From Agrobacterium rosae (GTDB lineage: Bacteria > Pseudomonadota > Alphaproteobacteria > Rhizobiales > Rhizobiaceae): a DNA stretch of 64,000 nt. This document shows positions 1 to 8,995 of this stretch, piece after piece. A model generated the notes under the pieces. It searched no databases and had not been told where the DNA came from. It saw nothing but the letters and a program-made list of their open reading frames with translations. The stretch's first letter is position 1; every line of letters begins with the position of its first letter. The position numbers and the translations under genes are program-made. The DNA lies in NCBI RefSeq assembly GCF_002915175.1, contig NZ_NXEJ01000012.1, positions 1 through 64,000 on the forward strand, in the 5' to 3' direction.

Positions 1-210
1 GCCTGATGGGCCGCTTAAGACAGGATTGAGTGATGCTGACCGAAAGTCCGCTCACCGGACGCTAACGAGCAAACATCAGCAGAACTCAGGAGAGTTGCCC
101 AATACGGTTTCGATTCGATCTCACGTTGGCTGACCGAACCGGGTTCCAGACATGGAACTACCTCGGCCACAGGCAAAGCAACAAAGACAAGCTGCCGCGC
201 AAAAAGCCTT

Positions 211-1106
211 TTGAATAAAAGCACGCCTGACGCGGCCAAAGCCAGTTATCGATCAAAACCCGGTCCGAAGCCCAAGCCCATCGAAGAGTTCCCGGAGCCG
301 CTCTTCGAGACTATGAGGAACCGATATCTTTTCAGGCTGCTCTCCAATTCCATATCGACCGCTTCGGCGAGAGTTATTACCATTTGCATCGCGCCATATT
401 CCGGGATGGTCACACACTCGAAGCAACGACATTGCTGAGCTGGCTGAAGGGGACGAAAGTGCCACCCAGTGTGGCAAACCTGGAAATTCTCAATCGCATA
501 GAGCGACGGTACCGACTGCCACTTGGTTATTTCAAGGAGAAGCTTCCTTACCAGTCTCGTGCCGGGATCGGATATGATATCGGTGACGATGTGTCGCCCG
601 CAGAGCGCCGACGTCTGGCATGGCATCTGCCGGATGATTTCAACTTATTACCAGAGTAAAAGCGTGCCGAAATTCTTGAATGGGTAAGGCGCGTGATCTT
701 AACGGGTGCGACGGAGTACCGTCGTTACCAGGCGCTGGCAACGAAGCAACGCTATGCGATCCGCTTCCCCGGCGTAACTTACGGCGGCTCTCATAGACCG
801 ATGACATCACCGCGTAATGTGGTCGATAAAAGTAACGACGAGCTGGAAGACTCCGATATGCTTTCAGGGGTAATTGACGCCCCTGCCCGCTTGGCGCTTG
901 AAATGGCCAATCTGATGTCGTTCAAGAACGCGACCCTGACTGCAGTCGGCTTCAAACGAAATGGCGTATGGGGTGAAGAGACGGCATCTCAGAAGCTCGA
1001 GCATCTTGGGTTGATGTTTGGCGCTCTCGCTGCGGAGCGTGGGTGCCAATCAAAACCCCATTGCGCCAGCCCGAGCGCCTATGGCAAACCGCGAAAGAAG
1101 GACTAG
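211..1106 (+). pseudogene. Broken site-specific integrase, N-terminal part
   Basis: The remains of a rhizobial site-specific integrase. The first ~32 codons (from 211) read in one frame. From about 309 the protein continues in another frame (YEEPISFQAAL, then SYYHLHRAIF), so there is a frameshift near 308. An in-frame TAA at 657-659 interrupts AWHLPDDFNLLPE from AEILEWVRRV, and the frame then runs on to 1106. I recognise ERRYRLPLGYFKEKLP, AERRRLAWHLPDDF and KLEHLGLMFGALAA from rhizobial integrases of roughly 500 residues. Homology ends just after that last motif, so the catalytic recombinase domain is absent and the product cannot be active. It probably marks an old integration event. The family call is from memory and the damage is seen directly. 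Confidence 0.7.
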
Positions 1107-2110
1107 CGCCAGTCCCCAATAGACAAACTTTCTCAGTTCCCAATCGCCGAAGATGACATATCGGGACTGAGGCCCACCATCATGCTTGTGGAGCTTGACA
1201 TGACGTCTTGGACCTCTCTATGTTATCGATCACAAGCCTCACGTCTTTCGGAAAAGAATACACGCTTTGCGCCGTGTTCCATTATATTTCAAACCTGAGA
1301 TAATGGACTTCGCCGCCGCCGGCACGGGTGTCTGCAAGGGCCTCACCCTCCGCAGCTACGTCATCAACTTCGCGCATTTCATTAGGGCGGCGCGGTTCAA
1401 CGAGCCAGTCGTCAGCATGAACTGCCGTTATGTGTGGTACGTCGACCATCACGATCACTACCTCACGGTTCAGATAGCCGCCGATGCTGACCTTTCCAAG
1501 CTTTGAACTCGCTCTAGCGTTTTTGTAGTGAGCGCCTATCGCCCCATTCAACGGCGCCTTGGTCGGATCAGCTTGTCGTAGAGCTTCTGTCCAGTGGGTG
1601 ACCGACAGCAGGAGATCGTCCTCATCGGCGCAGATCCCAGGAACCAGGCGGCTATTCGGGCAGAGCTGGATGCATGCCGGAGCTCTGGCAGGATAGGCCT
1701 GATCCGTTCCCAGCGTCGCAAAAGCTGGCGGTATGACGGCTGCAAATGCGGATCGGGCCAACCGCTAGTTTCTGGTGGCCTGCTTCTCACCATAGTCTTC
1801 GCGATCCCTGCGCATGCCCTGCCCATTGTGGAAGCAGCCCTCAATGCGCGGACTTACTCGGCAAGCGAACGCAGGGGGCTTCCCCCTATTTGGCGATAGT
1901 TCAGCACCGATACGACTCTCGCGAGACAGTCCCCTTGTACCGTCGTATTCGATCAGCCGGCGAACCCTTTTGCGGATCGCACCCCTAGCTTTAGTGCCAG
2001 CACTCAACAGCACGCTTAACGCTACGCCAACCATGTCAGCAATATGAGAGGCGACGTAAAGAATCTTATAAAGACCGCCCTGTAAGCTTTTACATAAGGC
2101 GGGCAGAGCA
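1107..2110. other. Gene-poor stretch, no supported gene
   Basis: About 1 kb with only overlapping short frames on both strands. None shows a recognisable domain or a good ribosome binding site. A minus-strand frame around 1770-2030 has a weak transposase-like flavour but cannot be assigned. The stretch is most likely decayed mobile DNA plus the promoter of the diguanylate cyclase gene that follows. Confidence 0.4.
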
Positions 2111-3346
2111 ATGCAGATCGATTTACAAACCCTTTGGTACTTAACCGTTGGAACGCTCCTTGTGTCAGCGTCGCTTCTCCTTTGGGAGAGGCAGGCTCAT
2201 CCAGGTCGCGCACGCGTGCTCGGTGTTCTGGCCGCGGCACTGTTCTCGTTCGTTCTCGGCTGCATGCTTGCAATGAACCGCAGCCACTTTCCGGCCACGC
2301 TCGGCATGGGGGCGATCAACATCCTGATGATGTTGGGCTACCTTCTGGTCCTTAACGCCATCGCCGGCCTCGACGGTCACCGGTATCTCTGGTCGTCCGT
2401 CGCAGCGCTAAGCTTCCTAGCCATCGCCTGGGCGATCGCCGGCACGCACTTCCCGGCCGCCTTCTGGAACCATGTCTCGTCTATCCCCATCGCGCTGGCC
2501 TGCGGCCTGACAGCATGGATACTTCTGCGCAGCCGCACAGTCCAGCGATTGCGCTCACGTCCGATCGCAGTATCGATCTCGGCCGTCCATGCCGTGTTCT
2601 ATCTTGGCCGAGCGTTCATTGCTCCTGTTCTACTTCAACGGTACGGGCAAGATATTATCTCCATCATCGGGAAGGCGACGATGTACGAGGCCGTCTTGTA
2701 TTCGGTAGCGATGCCGATGTCTTTTCTGATGATCATTCGAGAGGAGGAAAAGCTGCACCTGCTCCGCATGTCACAAACCGATCAGTTGACTGGGCTTGCA
2801 AATCGTCACGCCTTTTTTGAGCAGGCATCTCGGATCCTCCGGGAGCGGCATGGTGACCCCGTCTCACTGCTCGCCTTCGACCTCGACCACTTCAAGGCGA
2901 TCAACGACCGTCATGGACATCCAACCGGAGATAGAGTTTTGCAGCTGTTCGCCGAAACCGCCCGCGAAGAAGCGGGGCCCGAAGCGCTTATTGTCCGGCT
3001 GGGCGGTGAGGAATTCGCTGCGCTTCTGCCAGGGTGCGACCATTTCCAAGCTCTCAGTCGCGGCTCGGCGATCGCAAGCCGGTTTGCCAAAGCAGCCGCT
3101 CGGGCAGAGGGCTTGAGAATCCAGGCCACCGTCAGTATCGGCCTTGCGGAACCAGACTGCCACGACCTCGCCGGGATGCTTGCAAGCGCCGATAGCGCGC
3201 TGTACCGCGCGAAAGCTCTTGGGCGGAATCGCGTTGAGACCGCACGGCCCAGCGACTTGGAGCAGACAGGGCGCTTTTTCAAGGAGCAAAATATTCCATT
3301 GGCGCAGACATCAAGGAATAGGCTGGTTATTGAGCCCATCATATGA
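2111..3346 (+). CDS. Membrane-anchored diguanylate cyclase (GGDEF)
   Basis: A predicted inner-membrane enzyme that makes cyclic di-GMP from two GTP. The first ~210 residues are a run of hydrophobic helices (about six or seven, the first at residues 7-24) forming a membrane input module. The GGDEF domain starts near residue 220 (SQTDQLTGLANR) and carries the active-site signature GGEEF at residues 298-302, with the FDLDHFKAINDRHGH metal-binding segment before it. The residues just upstream of GGEEF (PEALIVRL) contain no RxxD, so the usual product-inhibition I-site appears missing. It stands alone, with no EAL domain and no obvious operon partner. The signal sensed by the membrane part is unknown. 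Confidence 0.93.
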   Translation: MQIDLQTLWYLTVGTLLVSASLLLWERQAHPGRARVLGVLAAALFSFVLGCMLAMNRSHFPATLGMGAINILMMLGYLLVLNAIAGLDGHRYLWSSVAALSFLAIAWAIAGTHFPAAFWNHVSSIPIALACGLTAWILLRSRTVQRLRSRPIAVSISAVHAVFYLGRAFIAPVLLQRYGQDIISIIGKATMYEAVLYSVAMPMSFLMIIREEEKLHLLRMSQTDQLTGLANRHAFFEQASRILRERHGDPVSLLAFDLDHFKAINDRHGHPTGDRVLQLFAETAREEAGPEALIVRLGGEEFAALLPGCDHFQALSRGSAIASRFAKAAARAEGLRIQATVSIGLAEPDCHDLAGMLASADSALYRAKALGRNRVETARPSDLEQTGRFFKEQNIPLAQTSRNRLVIEPII

Positions 3347-3928
3347 GCGGGGTGATCCTCGAATTTAGATAAGGCATCGCCTGCAATGATTCGACCTCTG
3401 GACTTAACGTTTCCATGCAGGTGCAACTGTTGGGTTTGGCGGTCACCATCCAGACGATAATCGGCCTCACCTATCTTCCGATCAGGCACACCTCTTTTGT
3501 CGTTGGACAGATGGCAGACCGGACTGGCGTACCGAAATGTGGGAAAGTTGGCATATAACGGGCCGTCGAAGGGATCGATAAGTCACTCAAACATGCCTAG
3601 ACAGGTATATTGGTGGACGCTGCCGTTGATATCTTCGGCATCTACGACTGAAGTGGCACTTCAAGGTATCCTCGAGCTCGGTTTGGGTTCTGATCAATTT
3701 TGCTAACCGGCGAAACACGCCCATTTCCAAATTCCTTAGAAAAGAATATGGAATCGAAATTATACATTAATTAGTAGACTACAGGCACCGCTTGCCAAGA
3801 TGCGACGTTCAACGAGAAAAAAATTCGACCTTTTCTTGAGAGAAGCCGGACTTCGATATCATTTTTTTGAGAATTCGCTCGAATCGGAATACATTTCTGG
3901 GCTGTAAAGCTCCATGGAAATGCCACCA
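3347..3928. other. Intergenic, no supported gene
   Basis: A 580-base gap between the diguanylate cyclase and the convergent monooxygenase. A 69-residue frame at 3497-3706 has no recognisable domain and I do not call it. The segment around 3720-3900 is markedly AT-rich with several A and T runs. Confidence 0.4.
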
Positions 3929-5158
3929 TCAAGCAACGGGCCCGCGATCACCAGTTTCGATCCTTGCCATGAATGCGTCGTAGCGAGAAAGATCGGGCCC
4001 GTCCGGTTCGCTTGCGAAAATTTTGGCGGCAAGGCTGCGGATAGCCGGCTTGCTTGCGATGTTGAGGACTTTATGCAGCACGCTAATGCCAAGCTGGCTG
4101 TGGGGGTTCATCATACGAGGCGCAAGTTTCGGCACGCCCTGGCCTTTCTTGACCATTGGCCGCATTGCTTCCTCGTATGCAGAAAAGACTCGCCTAACAT
4201 CGCCGCCACGCTGAAGTTCGCTGGCAAGTACGTAGCCGCCTGTGACGGCGAGTGTGGCTCCGATACCTGCGAGAGGCGTCACGCACCATGCAGCGTCGCC
4301 GGTGAGCACGACGCGCCCCTTCGACCACTGGCTCATCCGCACTTGGCGCAGCACGTCGAAATAGAAGTCATCTGTTTCCTCCATAGCGGAAAGCACTCGC
4401 TGAGCCTGCCAGCCCGCGTCGGCGAAGCGCTTGCGCAAATAGGCTTTCTGCTGCTCGTCACTCCATTCATGCTCGCCATTCGGTGGCTGGTGAAGCGATA
4501 GCATGGCCCGTGTGGTTCCATGCGTGTCAGGTCGCAGCGATATGCTCCTGCCTTGCGTCGCATTGTACCAGCGCCACATTTGGTCGTCGTCGGCCTGTCG
4601 AGATATGGTGAAATAGGCAATAGTGAGGTCCATCCATCGCGGGTCGTTCTGTTGAGGGAAAACGAGTTCGCGTGTCGATGAGCCTACCCCCTCCGCAATG
4701 ATGACCGCATCATAATGTGCGGTCTGCCCGCTCGCGAAAGCGACCGAGACTTTTTCTGCGCCATCCTCTATCCGCTCGATGTGATCGCTAAAGCGAAAAG
4801 TCGCGCGCTCACGGGCAGGCTCATACAAGAGGCGGGCAAGATCTCCACGCAAGATTTCCATCTCTGCTGTCGGGCCATCGCTACCGAGTTCCTCTGTGAC
4901 GAACCTGGCAACTACTGCGCCCTTATCGTCGATCCACACGGTCCCCTTTTCGCCTGTCCCGCGATCGAGCGCTTTCCGTTCCAGCCCCATCCGGCGCAGC
5001 ACCTCACGACCAATACCTCGGATGTCGATATTCTGGCCACCGTCTCGAAACTGAGGGGTACGTTCGACAACTGTCACGTCGAAGCCGTAGCGACCCAGCC
5101 ACCAGGCGGCCGTGTTACCTGCGACACTTGCGCCACTGATGAGGATATTGCGGGACAT
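3929..5158 (-). CDS. FAD-dependent monooxygenase
   Basis: A flavoprotein hydroxylase of the group A aromatic-ring/TetX-like family, which uses NAD(P)H and O2 to hydroxylate a small organic substrate. It begins with a Rossmann fold (ILISGASVAGNTAA, ending in the VVER glutamate that binds the ribose). The mid-protein segment RGDLARLLYEP and the late GD motif VVLTGDAAWCVTPLAG contact FAD. Length (409 aa) fits the family. The start at 5158 is chosen over an earlier ATG because AAGGAGA sits 8 bases upstream. It lies 53 bases downstream of a MarR regulator on the same strand, so the two probably form an operon answering the substrate or a toxic phenolic compound. The substrate cannot be read from sequence. 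Confidence 0.9.
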   Translation of the reverse strand: MSRNILISGASVAGNTAAWWLGRYGFDVTVVERTPQFRDGGQNIDIRGIGREVLRRMGLERKALDRGTGEKGTVWIDDKGAVVARFVTEELGSDGPTAEMEILRGDLARLLYEPARERATFRFSDHIERIEDGAEKVSVAFASGQTAHYDAVIIAEGVGSSTRELVFPQQNDPRWMDLTIAYFTISRQADDDQMWRWYNATQGRSISLRPDTHGTTRAMLSLHQPPNGEHEWSDEQQKAYLRKRFADAGWQAQRVLSAMEETDDFYFDVLRQVRMSQWSKGRVVLTGDAAWCVTPLAGIGATLAVTGGYVLASELQRGGDVRRVFSAYEEAMRPMVKKGQGVPKLAPRMMNPHSQLGISVLHKVLNIASKPAIRSLAAKIFASEPDGPDLSRYDAFMARIETGDRGPVA

Positions 5159-5211
5159 AAGATGTTCTCCTTTTCGCAAAGAACATCACTCATGATATGT
5201 TTGTTCCGCTG

Positions 5212-5661
5212 TCAGCGCTCGAAATTGTCGATCAGCCGCTGAAACAGGCGCACCATCGAGCTTGCCTCCGCGGATGAGAAGCCTTCCAGTCCTTTAGCAT
5301 TTGCCGCCAATAGCGCCTCGCGCCCGCGCAAGGCTGCCTGTTGGCCCTGGCTCGTCAATTCCACCATTGCCGCTCTGCGATCGCTTGAAGAGGGTGACCG
5401 ACGGATGAGCGCCATTGCTTCCAATTTGTCCAGGAGCGCTGCCATCGCTGGCTGCTTGACGGCTGAAGACCGCACAATGTCGCGCTGGAGCATTGGCCCC
5501 TTCCAGGACAGAAGCATGATCGGTCCAATGAGAGAAAGCGAAAGCCCGTACGGTCGAAGGGCCGTATCCACCAGTCGATTGAACACGCGGGCAGCGTGGT
5601 TGGCAAGATAGCCGGGGGCGACTGCCGCCTCCGGATGAATATGGTCGTCCTGTTCTGACAT
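5212..5661 (-). CDS. MarR-family transcriptional regulator
   Basis: A 149-residue winged-helix repressor of the MarR type, which releases DNA when a small, often aromatic, ligand binds. The recognition-helix region is near residues 60-80 (QRDIVRSSAVKQPAMAALLDKLE). The wing carries the family's DRR signature (SSSDRRAAMVELTSQG), followed by the C-terminal dimerisation helices. It is first in a two-gene operon with the downstream FAD monooxygenase, so it most likely controls that enzyme and itself. Confidence 0.9.
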   Translation of the reverse strand: MSEQDDHIHPEAAVAPGYLANHAARVFNRLVDTALRPYGLSLSLIGPIMLLSWKGPMLQRDIVRSSAVKQPAMAALLDKLEAMALIRRSPSSSDRRAAMVELTSQGQQAALRGREALLAANAKGLEGFSSAEASSMVRLFQRLIDNFER

Positions 5662-5663
5662 GG

Positions 5664-5682
5664 GTCTTTTCTAGGTCAAGAC
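5664..5682. promoter_or_regulatory. Candidate MarR operator
   Basis: An imperfect 19-bp palindrome with arms GTCTT and AAGAC directly upstream of the marR start codon, where an autorepressor would sit. Seven of nine possible pairs match at most. This is a weak inference from position and symmetry. Confidence 0.35.
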
Positions 5683-5699
5683 CGATCATGTTGCCAATA

Positions 5700-6516
5700 A
5701 AAGATTTCCGAGCCTGACGTTCAGTCACAAAACGACGCTTAAATCGCTGCGCGTGACGACAAAAATCTGTCTCTGTCTAGCTGCGATCACGTGCAGCCCA
5801 GTGGTACGAAATCCTCAAGGTGGTACCGTTATAGCTCTTGGATCTGAGCCCTCGGAACCGAGACCTATTTGCTGTAGCTCAAAGCACGGGCGCGGACAAA
5901 TGAAGCTCAGGGATCGAAACCTCCATTTTTGACGCGGCCAAACAGAACTAAGGTCGTCTCGGACATTGTCCAAATGCCTGAGATTACAGAGACCTCACTG
6001 GGCTCAGTGCTCACTGTCAAGCGTCCAACTAGGACTGCAACTCGTCAGGGCTTCGACGCGACGTTCCTGAAAGAAAAAAGCCTGCCGCGGGAGGAAGTGC
6101 GGCAGGCTTTCCAAAAGAATCGAACAACGACTGGGGGGAGGTGCGTCGCTGTTCCAACAGACGTCTCTTTGGGAAGAGGAGTGGGCCGCCTGAATTCGAA
6201 GCTTTGCGGGAGGAGGCGCATCGCTTTGATGAGATCATCATATGCGTTCAACATGAAACAGACTTTGACGCAACACTGCCACGCAAACTGCGAATGGCCC
6301 AACTGTTCGCCAGGGATCTCCAGATCAGCGCTTCGGCGTAGGCTAAAGGAAGAGCCGCCCGCACCATCAGCGGGCGTACTATCTTTCAGGGTGGGCAAAA
6401 AACGTTGCCGAGCGCATTCTAAAAATGGCTAAGGCGAGCGTTCATGGGCGTCGCAAATCAGTAGCTAGGACGCCCGGAAGTTGACGAGATGAAAGGGTCA
6501 GGTGCGGCTGACTTGA
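5700..6516. other. Gap with hairpins, possible small RNA
   Basis: About 800 bases with no recognised protein. Short frames on both strands (5929-6432 plus, 6045-6398 minus) have no known domain. The gap holds a strong minus-strand terminator (6077-6110) and a second GC-rich hairpin at 6356-6376 with 7-bp arms. It may be the 3' untranslated part of the exported hydrolase message or an independent minus-strand small RNA. Confidence 0.4.
6077..6110 (-). terminator. Intrinsic terminator (minus strand)
   Basis: A perfect 12-bp stem (AAAGCCTGCCGC at 6077-6088 pairing with 6099-6110) with a 10-base loop. Read on the minus strand it is followed by a T-rich tract, the classic Rho-independent form. 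It lies about 410 bases past the stop of the minus-strand hydrolase gene, so it may end that message or a small RNA. Confidence 0.75.
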
Positions 6517-7428
6517 TCAGCTCTTGCTGTGTACCGAATCCGTGAAACCAGAAAGGTCGCGATTGAAGCGGGCGGCCTCTTCAAAAAACGGCGCGTGGCC
6601 CGAATCCGCATAAATGATGGTCTTTATGCCCGGATTCAGTTCTCGGGCGCGATCAATGCTCGGCTGGGTGTTAACAAGTTTGTCCTTCGCTCCGTAGAGC
6701 AACAGCATTGGAGCCTTCGCCTTTGGCAGTCCCTCTGCTACTGAAACCGTCATCGAGGGCGTTGATCGCGTCATGACCCACGATGCCATCGCTGCGTTCG
6801 ACAGCAAGCGTTCGAATGTTGCAGCGTTAGGTTGCGTCTCGAAGCATAAGGCGAGGAACGTGCGGACTGTGTCGAGGTGTGTCCTTAGATCATCGGAAGC
6901 CAATCCCTCATAGACTTGCGGATGCGAAGTAATCAACGCGCCTGTCAACTCAATGACTCCATCGACATAAACAAACCCACCGATACTGGCGTCGCCATAT
7001 GCTGCGAGATAGTTTGAAAGGACGACGCCTCCAAGTGACCATCCGACAAGAACCGGCTTTTGGGCCGAGGAAGCTTTCAGCACAGTTGCAAGGTCATCAG
7101 CCCAACGTCGGCCGTCCTTATAAGCTTTCGCATCGTCTGGCTTTCCGGAGAGGCCATGTCCTCGCATGTCATACGTGATCATCCGATATTTTTGCAGTTC
7201 TGGACTACCGGTCTGCTTGTCCCAATTAATATGGCTGCCTAGCAATCCATGGACGAACACGATCGGCTGCCCATCCGGGTTGCCTGTTTCCTGCACGGCG
7301 ATGATAACGCCATCGGATGATTTTACTGTATATTTTTTTTCGGCAGCCGATGCGATCGAACTGAGTACGATCATCAAAAGGGACACCAATGTCCCGAGTG
7401 CTGCTCTTCGTGGTAGCTTGATAGTCAT
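6517..7428 (-). CDS. Exported alpha/beta hydrolase
   Basis: A secreted or periplasmic alpha/beta-fold hydrolase, 303 aa. Residues 1-29 form a signal peptide with a twin arginine (PRRAALGTL) before the hydrophobic core, so Tat export is possible. The fold signatures are the oxyanion FVHGLLGS near residue 59, the nucleophile elbow GWSLGG with Ser131, a candidate acid Asp249 (GAKDKL) and His278 (DSGHAP), giving a complete Ser-Asp-His triad. It resembles haloperoxidase/esterase-like members, and the substrate is unknown. It is transcribed divergently from a TetR gene, with two matching palindromes between them, so it is probably that repressor's target. Confidence 0.88.
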   Translation of the reverse strand: MTIKLPRRAALGTLVSLLMIVLSSIASAAEKKYTVKSSDGVIIAVQETGNPDGQPIVFVHGLLGSHINWDKQTGSPELQKYRMITYDMRGHGLSGKPDDAKAYKDGRRWADDLATVLKASSAQKPVLVGWSLGGVVLSNYLAAYGDASIGGFVYVDGVIELTGALITSHPQVYEGLASDDLRTHLDTVRTFLALCFETQPNAATFERLLSNAAMASWVMTRSTPSMTVSVAEGLPKAKAPMLLLYGAKDKLVNTQPSIDRARELNPGIKTIIYADSGHAPFFEEAARFNRDLSGFTDSVHSKS

Positions 7429-7528
7429 AGGGTTCCTAACATAAAACGCAGGCGTGATTGCCCGGGGGTTCGGTCTCGCTTTTCCAGATGCTCACAAAAG
7501 CTTTGCATGCGTGCTTGCGTATTATCTG

Positions 7529-7540
7529 TAGTGATCACTA
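7529..7540. promoter_or_regulatory. Candidate TetR operator 1
   Basis: A perfect 12-bp palindrome, TAGTGATCACTA, in the divergent promoter between the hydrolase and tetR. A near-copy lies 49 bases further on, which strongly suggests a repressor binding site. Confidence 0.65.
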
Positions 7541-7577
7541 AACGATACAGTCTTGACTTTCTATGTCAAGTCATCTT

Positions 7578-7589
7578 TAGTGATCGCTA
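7578..7589. promoter_or_regulatory. Candidate TetR operator 2
   Basis: TAGTGATCGCTA, differing from operator 1 at one base and running into the A of the tetR start codon. Between the two copies lies TTGACT within a CTTGAC/GTCAAG inverted repeat (about 7552-7570), a plausible -35 region. Binding at both would repress tetR and the divergent hydrolase gene. Confidence 0.6.
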
Positions 7590-8209
7590 TGGATAAGGTC
7601 AGCAAGAAGCGGCGCGGAGGCCCAAGAACGTTCGACCGCGATCAGGCGGTGGATACCGCAATGCGGCTGTTTTGGCGGCATGGATACGAAGGTGTATCAT
7701 TGAACGATCTCACGTCAGCGATCGGCATTGCGCCGCCAAGCATCTATGCGGCATTCGGTAGCAAAACTGGATTGTATAGGGAGGCGCTGGATCGCTATTT
7801 CGAGCCGCGTGGCGTACAGATCGGCTCACCTGCTTCCATGTCTCTTACGGAAGCTATTGATCGCATGCTGCGCAATGCCGTCGACGCCGTCACGGATCCT
7901 GCCGGAGAGCTCGGCTGCATGATTTCAAGTGGCATGATTCAATGCGCTCCCGATCACGCGGCGCTTGCTGCTGAGCTGAGCGAGCGGCGGCGCGAGATGC
8001 GCGATGCCATTTCAACAGGACTGCAGCGGTGGCTCGATCACGATCGCGCAGGGTCACTTGCTCGTTTCCTTGCCACCATCCTTCAAGGTCTTTCCGTTCA
8101 AGCTAGAGATGGAGCAACGCGCGAGCAGCTTTACCAAGTCGTGAGCGAGGCTGTCGCGGGGGTGCGGGCAACAATTGGTTCGCCAGGTATCGCAGAAAGC
8201 GACAATTAA
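7589..8209 (+). CDS. TetR-family repressor
   Basis: A 206-residue TetR/AcrR regulator. The N-terminal helix-turn-helix spans roughly residues 15-62, with SLNDLTSAIGIAPPSIYAAF as the DNA-binding core. The helical C-terminal part is the ligand-binding and dimer region. The start at 7589 is preferred over an in-frame codon at 7553 because the region upstream carries the operators and a promoter-like TTGACT. It is divergent from the exported hydrolase gene and most likely senses that enzyme's substrate or product. Confidence 0.9.
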   Translation: MDKVSKKRRGGPRTFDRDQAVDTAMRLFWRHGYEGVSLNDLTSAIGIAPPSIYAAFGSKTGLYREALDRYFEPRGVQIGSPASMSLTEAIDRMLRNAVDAVTDPAGELGCMISSGMIQCAPDHAALAAELSERRREMRDAISTGLQRWLDHDRAGSLARFLATILQGLSVQARDGATREQLYQVVSEAVAGVRATIGSPGIAESDN

Positions 8210-8442
8210 ACGGTATGCACTACGATCGATGGTGACCAATAATTCCTGTGCCGGGTTGTGTTACCGGGCCACGAGCAAGGCGTCGCAAGCGATCTTGAAA
8301 TTATCACAGTTCTTGATTGACATGAACCGTCGGAACGTTCTCTCACCCTCCTCTGTTGTTACCAAAAGACATCTTTGATGCTCACGCTGGTCACGGACAA
8401 CCTACAAAAAATCACCTGCCACAGGGTAAGGTGAGCTAGGGG
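8210..8442. other. Intergenic
   Basis: No gene or clear signal was seen in this short gap. Confidence 0.4.
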
Positions 8443-8823
8443 TTAGTCTCGATCGTTGTTCGCTCCATCGTCATACCTGGTAAAGCATACTTGGGCCGCC
8501 CGACCGGGCGGGCTGGAACGCCTGCGCGGTTGGACACTGCCTGAATATCCAAAATTGCAGACTCGATGATCTCGGGGGGCTGCTTCAATTACCTCCAGAT
8601 CAAGATCCGTTAGGACATTCTCACCGACATCATTGTTCACCAACGTCTGCGAAAAGCGATGGGCAGGCCCATGCGCAAAACCTGGGCGGCCAAGGATATT
8701 GAGCGCCATCGCTTGGGCAAGTCGTGGATCGTCTTGAGCCGCCACCTGCGCCCCCGCGCAAAGAGCCGCCTATATTTCCTCGTCGCGAACATCACCTTCT
8801 GGGCTGAAATACTCAGCTAAGGT
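8443..8823 (-). pseudogene. Degraded gene of unknown function
   Basis: A minus-strand frame with protein-like composition, interrupted by an in-frame TAG at 8770-8772. Codons before the stop read LAEYFSPEGDVRDEEI and after it AALCAGAQVAAQDDPRLAQ, joined naturally if the stop was once a Trp codon. The C-terminal third looks scrambled, so further frame damage is likely. I do not recognise the family. Confidence 0.35.
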
Positions 8824-8995
8824 CCCATAGGATGACCGTCTCGAATTTTTGAGAGCTGTCCTCTCGCATCTTCTCTCGTCTCGCTGAAAAAGTTTGAATC
8901 GGCTCGCGATCAACCTGCAGATGTGAAAAACTATGCGCTGGGAAATTGGATGGAAACGGATGCATTAATGGCGCATACTTCGTTTCAGGAATCGG

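Noticed and set aside
1267..2034. Transposase-like fragments on the minus strand
   Set aside because: Only vague similarity; no motif long enough to support a family call.
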